From Streptomyces chromofuscus (lineage in GTDB: Bacteria > Actinomycetota > Actinomycetes > Streptomycetales > Streptomycetaceae), in the NCBI RefSeq assembly GCF_015160875.1, contig NZ_CP063374.1:6079501-6143500 (forward strand): DNA of 64,000 nt. Direction: 5' to 3'. This document shows, piece by piece, positions 52,772 to 59,046 of this stretch. Both the position numbers and the translations under genes were made by a program. The notes beneath the pieces are model-generated. The model made no database searches and was not told where the DNA came from. It worked only from the letters and a program-made list of their open reading frames with translations. Position 1 is the first letter of the stretch. Every line of letters begins with the position of its first letter.

Positions 52772-53731
52772 TCAGACCGCGAAAGCCGTCGGCGTCAGTT
52801 CGCGGACCGCCACCACGTCCATCCGCGCGGGGGCGCCCAGGACCGACACCCCGCAGCTTTCCGGGCGCGGAGGCAGTGACGCGCCCTGGGCGACGCTCAC
52901 GCGCCAGCGGCGTCCGTCCGCATGGGCGACGGTGACCTCCCAGTGCGGTGCGGCCTCGTCCGCCCGTACGTCGTGTTCGGTCCCCACGACGCTCAGCGCG
53001 TCCGCCGCGTACTCGCCGGCCGCGGTGCGCACGGCCAGCTCGGCCGCCTGAGCGGGCCGCTCCCAGGCCGAGCGGCCGCGGCACCCCTCCGTCACGATCC
53101 GGCCCTCCTGGACGGCGTGCAGGACGTCCTTGATGGTGTGGGCCTCGGCGCGGCCGTAGGCGTAGCCGTACGGCAGCACGAGCACCGTCGGGGAGAAGCG
53201 GTGACCGCCCAGATGGGTGACCTCCCAGATGCCCCCCGTCCCGGAGGCGGCGAGCTCGGTCGCGAGCGGGCGGCCCAGGAGGGCGCAGCAGCGGTCGCGC
53301 TTGCCGTTGGTGCAGACGAGCGCCAGCGGAGCACCGGTGTGCGGGCGACCCTGCAGCGCGGCGTCGAAGGTGTGGTGGTCACCCCTGCCGAGTGCGGTGA
53401 AGTCGAGGTCCAGCAGCTGCGACGGGTCGGCGGTCGTCGCGGCGTGCAGCCATGAGCCGCCGGGCATGGTGTGGGCCGCGTACACCTGGCGTACGGCGGG
53501 CGTGCCGCAGTCGGCGTGGCGTCCGGGGCGGCGGATGAGCGCGATGCGTACGCCCGTGCCGTTCGCGGCTGCTTCCAGGGCTCGGCCCAGGGCGGGGTCC
53601 AGGTGGCTCGAGGTGAGGGCCTTGGCACCCCACGGGCCCGGCTGTTCCACCAGGAGCCACGTCCTGGCGGTCGCCGCTGTTCCGGAAACGGGCTCGTGGA
53701 GGTCCCGCGAGACGGTTGCGCACCTACTCAC
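52772..53731 (-). CDS. Sucrase/ferredoxin-like family protein, probable [2Fe-2S] protein
   Basis: The product is 319 residues from GTG 53731. Homologous to the sucrase_ferredoxin-like family (yeast Apd1-like). Candidate cluster ligands: Cys in LVCTNGKRDRCCALLGRP and the His-X3-His in VTHLGGHRFSPTVLVLPYGYAYGR. An N-terminal thioredoxin-like part (TWLLVEQPGPWGAKAL) precedes it. The start codon follows directly on an iron box, with a TAGGCT -10 at leaderless spacing, so it is predicted to be repressed when iron is plentiful. Function is not established; an electron-transfer role in iron metabolism is suggested. Confidence 0.87.
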   Translation of the reverse strand: MSRCATVSRDLHEPVSGTAATARTWLLVEQPGPWGAKALTSSHLDPALGRALEAAANGTGVRIALIRRPGRHADCGTPAVRQVYAAHTMPGGSWLHAATTADPSQLLDLDFTALGRGDHHTFDAALQGRPHTGAPLALVCTNGKRDRCCALLGRPLATELAASGTGGIWEVTHLGGHRFSPTVLVLPYGYAYGRAEAHTIKDVLHAVQEGRIVTEGCRGRSAWERPAQAAELAVRTAAGEYAADALSVVGTEHDVRADEAAPHWEVTVAHADGRRWRVSVAQGASLPPRPESCGVSVLGAPARMDVVAVRELTPTAFAV

Positions 53732-53750
53732 AGAGGTGAGCCTAACCTGA
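53732..53750 (-). promoter_or_regulatory. DmdR/DtxR-type iron box upstream of the ferredoxin-like gene
   Basis: Minus-strand TCAGGTTAGGCTCACCTCT matches the Streptomyces iron box TTAGGTTAGGCTCACCTAA at 16 of 19 positions. It abuts the GTG 53731 start codon and covers a TAGGCT -10 candidate, so repressor binding would block a leaderless promoter. Confidence 0.85.
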
Positions 53751-53785
53751 CTTCGTCCGGGGTGCCCTCCTGACCTCCCTGTGTC

Positions 53786-55072
53786 CTACTCCGGGAGGGG
53801 CTGCGGCGGGCGCGGACCCACGTAGTGACCACTCGGGCGCATCCTCAGGGGCCGCTCCCCGTACTCCTCCAGCGCATGGGCGATCCAGCCGGCCGTACGG
53901 GCCACCGCGAAGATCGCCTCGCCCGCGGTGGCGTGCATCCCGCACGCCGTGGTGAGCACGGCAAGGGCGAGGTCGACGTTGGCGTGCAGCGGGGTGTGCC
54001 GGGCAGCGGTGGCCACGACGTCCCGGGCGGCGGACAGGGCGGGCTCGGCGTCGGGCATCTCCTGCAGGAGTGCGAACAGGGCACGCGCGCGTGGGTCCTC
54101 CCCGGAGTACAGCCGGTGGCCGAGGCCGGGGACCCGGCGGCCCGCCCGCAGCTCCTCAGCGATCACGGGGGCCGCGTCGCCCCGCTCCAGCACCTCCTTG
54201 AGCAACCGGTGGGCGAGTCCGCTGGCCGCGCCGTGCAGGGGGCCCTCGGTCACACCGAGCCCGGCCGAGACGGCGGCGTAGGCGTGCGCGCGGGCCGACG
54301 CCGCGACGCGCACCGCGAGCGTCGAGGCGGCCAGGTCGTGGTCGACGAGGAGGCCGAGCGCCGTGTCCAGGACCCGCAGCGAGGCATCGTCGGGCTCGCG
54401 TCCGCTGAGCCGTGCCCAGAGGCGCTGGGCGAGGGGGCCCTCGTCGCACCGCGTGTGCCGCATCGGGGGCAGGGCGGCCACGAGCGTGGGAATGAGCACG
54501 CGCGCGGTGCCCAGGACGGCGTTCTCGGCGAGGTCGAAACGCAGCGGGTCCGCGCTGGCGGCGGCGACCGCGGCGACGCGCAGCCGGTCGGTGGGGCCGC
54601 TGTGCTCGGGCAGGGCGCCGACCGCGCGCCGGGCGACCGCGACGGAGGGCTCGGGCGCGGTGAAGGTGATCCCGGGGCGAAGGCGCCCGGTCCACAGCCA
54701 CTCCGCGATCTCCTCGTAGCTGTGGTGGGCGGCCAGGTCCGTCGCGTCGACGCCCCGGAAGTAGTACCGGTCCTGCTCGATCAGCGTGATGCGGGTGCGC
54801 ACGGCCGTGTCGGTGGCGGAGGGCGGGCTCCCGGCGCTCTCCCGCCTGTTGCGCCGGGCGAGGGCCTCCACCTCCGCGGCGTCGAAGGTGCTGCCCCGGC
54901 CGCCGGGCGTGCGGTGGCTGCTGAGCTGGCCGCGGCTGACGTAGGCGTAGACGGTCTCCGCCTTCACGCCGAGGAGCTCGGCTGCCTCTTTGGTGCTCAG
55001 CCGCCGCCCGGGTGGGACGGGGCCGGGGTCTTGAACGCGCATGGGGGTCACCGTAGCTGCCTGGGACGACAT
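53786..55072 (-). CDS. Citrate synthase-family protein with N-terminal excisionase/MerR-like HTH
   Basis: The product is 428 residues. ATG 55072; ATG 55042 would shorten it by 10. Residues 24-72 form a MerR/excisionase-like winged helix (RRLSTKEAAELLGVKAETVYAYVSRGQLSSHRTPGG). The citrate-synthase domain follows from about residue 93: FRGVDATDLAAHHSYEEIAEWLWTG, GPLHGAASG with one catalytic His, GLGHRLYSGEDPRA with the second, and HANVDLALAVL with the Asp. All three catalytic residues are thus present, so the enzyme may be active and act as its own sensor-regulator. Divergent from the next citrate-synthase gene across a palindrome-rich gap. Confidence 0.9.
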   Translation of the reverse strand: MSSQAATVTPMRVQDPGPVPPGRRLSTKEAAELLGVKAETVYAYVSRGQLSSHRTPGGRGSTFDAAEVEALARRNRRESAGSPPSATDTAVRTRITLIEQDRYYFRGVDATDLAAHHSYEEIAEWLWTGRLRPGITFTAPEPSVAVARRAVGALPEHSGPTDRLRVAAVAAASADPLRFDLAENAVLGTARVLIPTLVAALPPMRHTRCDEGPLAQRLWARLSGREPDDASLRVLDTALGLLVDHDLAASTLAVRVAASARAHAYAAVSAGLGVTEGPLHGAASGLAHRLLKEVLERGDAAPVIAEELRAGRRVPGLGHRLYSGEDPRARALFALLQEMPDAEPALSAARDVVATAARHTPLHANVDLALAVLTTACGMHATAGEAIFAVARTAGWIAHALEEYGERPLRMRPSGHYVGPRPPQPLPE

Positions 55073-55073
55073 A

Positions 55074-55107
55074 TTGAATCAATCAATATTGACAGGAATT
55101 CAGTCAA
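55074..55107. promoter_or_regulatory. AT-rich palindromic operator region between the two citrate synthase genes
   Basis: Three nested or adjacent symmetric elements: TTGAATCAA (55074-55082), TCAATATTGA (55083-55092, perfect 10-bp palindrome) and TTGAC-N9-GTCAA (55089-55107). The segment is strongly AT-rich in otherwise GC-rich DNA and begins 1 bp from the HTH-citrate-synthase start. It is the obvious binding site for the HTH domain or another regulator. Confidence 0.75.
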
Positions 55108-55142
55108 CCATGGACAGTCGAATCAAGTCCAGGGAGGAAAAC

Positions 55143-56321
55143 ATGTCCGTCAACATGTCCGTCAACAGGTCCGCATACACTCCTGTCGATGTACCGCGGG
55201 GGCTCGCGGGCGTCGTCGTGACCGACACGGAGATCGGTGACGTCCGGGGTCTTGAGGGCTTCTACCACTACCGGCAGTACTCGGCCGTCGAACTCGCGCA
55301 GACCCGTCCCTTCGAGGACGTCTGGCATCTCCTGATGCACGGTGAACTGCCGGACGCGGCGGGCGCGGCCGCCTTTGCCGCCGAGACGGCCGGGCTGCGG
55401 CGGCTGCCGGACGAGGTGTCGGCGGCGCTGCCCGCCGTCGCGGCGGCCGGCGGACGCTCCGGACCGCTCGCCGGGCTGCGCACGGCGCTGTCGCTGCTGG
55501 GCGCCGCGAAGGGCTTCCGCCCGCTGTACGACATCGACGCGGACCGGCGGCGTGAGGACACGCTCGTGGCGACCGCTGCCGTACCGGCCGTGCTCGCGGC
55601 GCTGTACCGCCTGGGGAAGGGGATGGAGCCGGTTCCGCCCCGCGAGGACCTGTCCTACGCGGCGAATTATCTGTACATGGTGACTGGGGAGGAGCCGGAC
55701 CCGGAGCGAGCACGTGCGGTCGAGCAGTACCTCATCTCAACCATTGATCACGGGTTCAATGCATCAACCTTCACGGCACGGGTCATCGCGTCGACGGGCG
55801 CCGACGTGGCCGCGTGTCTGGTGGGGGCCGTAGGAGCGCTCTCCGGGCCGCTGCACGGAGGGGCCCCGAGCCGGGCGCTGGACACCCTGGACGCGATCGG
55901 CACCGTGGACCGCATCGACCCCTGGATCCGGGAACGCGTCCGCGCAGGCGAGCGGATCATGGGCTTCGGTCACCCCGTCTACCGCACGGAGGACCCGCGC
56001 TCCCGCATGCTGCGCGGCATCGCCCAGCAGTTCGGTGGGCCGCTGGTGGACTTCGCGACGGAGGTCGAGGGCCGGGTCGAGGCGATCCTCGCCGAACTCA
56101 AGCCCGGCCGCGCACTGCACACGAACGTCGAGTTCTACGCCGGCGTCGTCATGGAGTTGTGCGGCCTGCCCCGTGAGATGTTCACCCCGACGTTCGCGGC
56201 GGCACGCGTGGTCGGCTGGAGTGCCAACGTCCTGGAACAGTCCCAGGACCCGAAGATCATCCGCCCTGCGGCGCGGTATGTGGGGCCGGGGGCGCCGGTG
56301 GAGGTGCCGCGGGCGGCGTGA
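55143..56321 (+). CDS. Citrate synthase (or 2-methylcitrate synthase) family enzyme
   Basis: The product is 392 residues from ATG 55143 after AGGGAGGAAA, an excellent ribosome-binding site. It condenses oxaloacetate with acetyl-CoA or a related acyl-CoA. Catalytic region: ALSGPLHGGAPSRAL (His), FGHPVYRTEDPRSRML (second His). The third position reads HTNVEFYAGVVMELCGLP, with Glu where most citrate synthases have Asp. The C-terminal Arg motifs are conserved. The shorter length and divergent pairing suggest a non-housekeeping paralogue. Confidence 0.9.
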   Translation: MSVNMSVNRSAYTPVDVPRGLAGVVVTDTEIGDVRGLEGFYHYRQYSAVELAQTRPFEDVWHLLMHGELPDAAGAAAFAAETAGLRRLPDEVSAALPAVAAAGGRSGPLAGLRTALSLLGAAKGFRPLYDIDADRRREDTLVATAAVPAVLAALYRLGKGMEPVPPREDLSYAANYLYMVTGEEPDPERARAVEQYLISTIDHGFNASTFTARVIASTGADVAACLVGAVGALSGPLHGGAPSRALDTLDAIGTVDRIDPWIRERVRAGERIMGFGHPVYRTEDPRSRMLRGIAQQFGGPLVDFATEVEGRVEAILAELKPGRALHTNVEFYAGVVMELCGLPREMFTPTFAAARVVGWSANVLEQSQDPKIIRPAARYVGPGAPVEVPRAA

Positions 56322-56473
56322 GCACACCCTCGGCGACGAACGAGGTCCGGCACCAGACCTGGTGCCGGACCCGAAAGCCGAACGGAAGGGTTCGGCCGTG
56401 CCGCCTCAGGCCGCGGGTGCCGGGCGGAGCACCCGGGTGGAACGAGGCGAGAGGCGGCCGGCGGGACGCCGGG

Positions 56474-56608
56474 TTAGGACTGCGGCGGCGGTGGCGGCTG
56501 GTCGGAAGGCCGGTTCTTGCGTCGCGGCCATACGGCGATCACGGCTGCGATTCCGGCGAGCAGGCCGCCGACCGCACCGACGAGCGTCGCTATGCTGTCG
56601 AGGTCCAT
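56474..56608 (-). CDS. 44-aa single-TM membrane protein
   Basis: Too short for routine gene finding. On the minus strand, ATG 56608 to TAA 56474 encodes MDLDSIATLVGAVGGLLAGI followed by AAVIAVWPRRKNRPSDQPPP and a short PPQS tail: one TM helix, then a basic and proline-rich cytoplasmic tail. It starts 7 nt after the stop of the 79-aa gene, so the two are almost certainly coupled. Codon choice and TM architecture fit a real gene. Function unknown. Confidence 0.72.
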   Translation of the reverse strand: MDLDSIATLVGAVGGLLAGIAAVIAVWPRRKNRPSDQPPPPPQS

Positions 56609-56615
56609 GCGTTGC

Positions 56616-56855
56616 TCACACGTCTGGAATGTCGCGCTTCGCGCGAATCAGCGTTTCGCGGGTCACGACGACGATGCGCTCGTATTCCGCACGCGAAGCG
56701 TCGGAGGGCAGATCCGGGTCGAGTGAGTCCGTGGCGTCCCTTCCGATGACGGCGAAGTTTCCGTCGGCCAATTCGAAGATGTCAGGGCAATTGCCTCCTC
56801 CAGTACTTCCTCGCTGGCTGGGAGGTACACCGATCCGACGGATGATCTGACTCAC
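56616..56855 (-). CDS. 79-aa conserved Streptomyces hypothetical protein
   Basis: GTG 56855 with AAAGGGA upstream gives (M)SQIIRRIGVPPSQRGSTGGGNCPDIFELADGNFAVIGRDATDSLDPDLPSDASRAEYERIVVVTRETLIRAKRDIPDV. The CPDIFEL...FAVIG...YERIVVVTRETL pattern is a family I recall as frequent in Streptomyces, sometimes beside small regulators. No catalytic or DNA-binding motif. It lies between the DUF6082 gene (218 nt upstream) and the 44-aa membrane protein, all on the minus strand. Confidence 0.8.
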   Translation of the reverse strand: MSQIIRRIGVPPSQRGSTGGGNCPDIFELADGNFAVIGRDATDSLDPDLPSDASRAEYERIVVVTRETLIRAKRDIPDV

Positions 56856-57073
56856 TGTTCGTTCCCTTTGGTCCACGACTGAAGATGGGGTGCACAACGG
56901 CAGCTGGTGCGAAGGCAGCCTTGTGGGTGCACTCGTCGTCCGGCAGCGTGAGCGACGCTTGTGGGGCCGCTCTGCACGATCAGGCGTGAGTCAACCCCAG
57001 TGGCGACTGGGACAACTGACGTATTCATCCGTTCGTTATGGCCCGGGGGTGTGATTCTGGCGGGTACGCGCGG

Positions 57074-57634
57074 CTACTCCGTCGGCGGTTCTCCGACCAC
57101 CCACCATTCCTCCGTGTCCGCCTCCTCCAGTTGTCGCAGCAGGTCGTCCACCATGCGCCCCAACTCGGCTTCGTCCGAGTCCTCGGGCAGCGTGGCGCGC
57201 TGACCGCGGGTCGCGAACCAGTACTCCCGTACCACGGGGTTCTGCAGGAGTCCGCGGACCCGTCCGAAGAACTCCTCACGGCTCAGGTTGCCGATGCGGT
57301 AGTAGAAAAGCAGGTTCGTGTACAGGGCATTGGCGAAGAGGTACTGGCGGCGCTCGAGCGGAGATGCCGGCGCTTCGAAGATGTCCAGCACCTCGGCCAG
57401 TTCAGGGCTGTCGATCGCCTTGCTGAGCAGTTCCCAGTGCAAGTTCTGCTGGTTGGCGAGGTTGGCGTGCCGATGTGAGTGAGCCACCTGCGCTTCCAGG
57501 CGGTCGAGTCGTGCCTGTACGGCGTTCACCGTGCGGCGTTCCGCGGCCAGGGCGGCGAGGGCTCCTGTCAGCAGACCCAGCCCCGCTGCCGCCGCGGTGC
57601 CCAGCCCCCGTGTCCTGCTTTTCCGTGTGGCCAT
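57074..57634 (-). CDS. DUF6082 family membrane-anchored protein
   Basis: The product is 186 residues from ATG 57634. A basic start (MATRKSRTRG) and hydrophobic segment (LGTAAAAGLGLLTGALAALAA) suggest an N-terminal membrane anchor. A short coiled-coil-like helix (ERRTVNAVQARLDRLEAQVAHSHRHANLANQQNLHWELLSKAI) leads to a helical domain (YLFANALYTNLLFYYRIGNLSREEFFGRVRGLLQNPVVREYWFATRGQRATLPEDSDEAELGRMVDDLLRQLEEAD). I recognise the DUF6082 pattern; function is unknown. First gene of a three-gene minus-strand cassette. Confidence 0.82.
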   Translation of the reverse strand: MATRKSRTRGLGTAAAAGLGLLTGALAALAAERRTVNAVQARLDRLEAQVAHSHRHANLANQQNLHWELLSKAIDSPELAEVLDIFEAPASPLERRQYLFANALYTNLLFYYRIGNLSREEFFGRVRGLLQNPVVREYWFATRGQRATLPEDSDEAELGRMVDDLLRQLEEADTEEWWVVGEPPTE

Positions 57635-57954
57635 GTCAACCCTCGATTCAGGCGGCCGTCCGCCGGTCGTCGGGGTGCGGGTCGACTGGAGGGGACCGGC
57701 GAGCGGTGGGCGGCGCTTGCCGTCTCCCAGGGTGCCGAGCGGCTCTGATCGGCAGGGAGGCGGAGAGGAGGCGCACGGAAGGAAGGGAGGGTCGCACGAA
57801 CCGGCGCCTTGCCCAACGTCTGCCCCGCTCGTGCTGCTAACAATCGTTCACTTCGCGGAGATTCTGCGTGCTCGTATCCTGGCCCGGCATGCAAGTTCCG
57901 TATGTGCGCCGGGCGGTGAACCGGTGTGCGCGTAGGCGTGAGAGAGGTCGCACG
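57635..57954. other. 320-bp divergent gap upstream of the COG0523 GTPase
   Basis: Promoter region for both DUF6082 (minus) and the GTPase (plus). An in-frame ATG at 57889, following a TATCCT -10 candidate (57876-57881), could be a leaderless start of a longer GTPase. A weakly symmetrical TGCTAACAATCGTTCA (57835-57850) was compared with Zur and Fur boxes and does not match well. No gene. Confidence 0.35.
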
Positions 57955-59046
57955 GTGGGTCAGGGCCCGAGTCCCCAGCAGATCCCGGTCGTCGTTCTCG
58001 CCGGATTCCTGGGCTCCGGCAAGACGACGTTGCTCAACCACCTCCTGCACCACAGCGGAGGCAGCCGTATCGGCGCCGTCGTGAACGACTTCGGCGCCGT
58101 CGAGATCGACGCCATGGCCGTGGCCGGGGCACTGGGGGACTCCACCGTCTCCCTCGGCAACGGCTGCCTCTGCTGCGCCGTGGACGCCAGTGAGCTCGAC
58201 GTCTACCTCGAACGGCTGGCCCACCCCGGCACCGGCATCGACGTCATCGTCATCGAGGCCAGTGGACTCGCCGAGCCGCAGGAGCTGGTGCGGATGGTGC
58301 TGGCCGGCGAGCACCCGGGCATCGTGTACGGCGGCCTCGTCGAGGTCGTCGACGCCGCCGAGTTCGACGACACGCGCGCGAAGCATCCCGAGCTCGACCG
58401 GCACCTCGCCATCGCCGACCTCGTCGTGGTCAACAAGACCGACCGGGCGCCGGACGCCGACCACGTCCTCGCCCTCGTCCGCTCCCTCACCGACCGCGCA
58501 GCCGTCGTCCCGGCGACCTACGGCCGGATCGACCCCGAGTTCCTGTTCGACTGCCGGCCGTCGCGGGAGCGCATCGGGCAGCTGTCGTTCGACGACCTGC
58601 ACGACCGCCAGGACCCCGGTGACGAGCACGCGCACGGCGGTCATCTGCACACCGCCTACGACAGCCTCTCCTTCGTCTCCGACGTGCCCCTCGACCCGCG
58701 TCGGCTGATGGCGTTCCTCGACAGCCGGCCCGAGGGCCTGTACCGGATCAAGGGATACGTCGACTTCGGCCCGCACGACCCGCGCAACCGGTACGCCGTC
58801 CATGCCGTCGGGCGGTTCCTCCGCTTCCGCCCGGAGCCCTGGGAGCCGCACGGCGAACGCCTCACCCAGCTCGTCCTCATCGGCACCGGCATCGACGCCC
58901 CGGCTCTCGACAAGGAGCTGGCGGCGTGCACGAACGACGCCCCACACGCCGACGAGTACGGCATGTGGGGTGTCCTGCGCTACGTACCGGACGTACCGGA
59001 CACGGACGAAGTGGGTACGCGGGAGACCGAGGAACCTTCGGTCTAG
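57955..59046 (+). CDS. COG0523/CobW-type G3E GTPase, putative metallochaperone
   Basis: The product is 363 residues from GTG 57955 with AGAGG at 57943-57947; ATG 57889 is an alternative. GTPase P-loop GFLGSGKTTLLNHLL; the metal motif GNGCLCCAV (CxCC); switch region EASGLAEPQE; NKTD for G4. A histidine-rich loop (DEHAHGGHLHTAYD) is a probable metal-binding insert. This family inserts zinc or cobalt into client proteins, often under zinc control. Here no zinc box was found. Its stop overlaps that of the convergent parC. Confidence 0.92.
   Translation: MGQGPSPQQIPVVVLAGFLGSGKTTLLNHLLHHSGGSRIGAVVNDFGAVEIDAMAVAGALGDSTVSLGNGCLCCAVDASELDVYLERLAHPGTGIDVIVIEASGLAEPQELVRMVLAGEHPGIVYGGLVEVVDAAEFDDTRAKHPELDRHLAIADLVVVNKTDRAPDADHVLALVRSLTDRAAVVPATYGRIDPEFLFDCRPSRERIGQLSFDDLHDRQDPGDEHAHGGHLHTAYDSLSFVSDVPLDPRRLMAFLDSRPEGLYRIKGYVDFGPHDPRNRYAVHAVGRFLRFRPEPWEPHGERLTQLVLIGTGIDAPALDKELAACTNDAPHADEYGMWGVLRYVPDVPDTDEVGTRETEEPSV

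Noticed and set aside
57835..57850. Zur-like operator TGCTAACAATCGTTCA
   Set aside because: Wrong length and core compared with Zur/Fur consensus.
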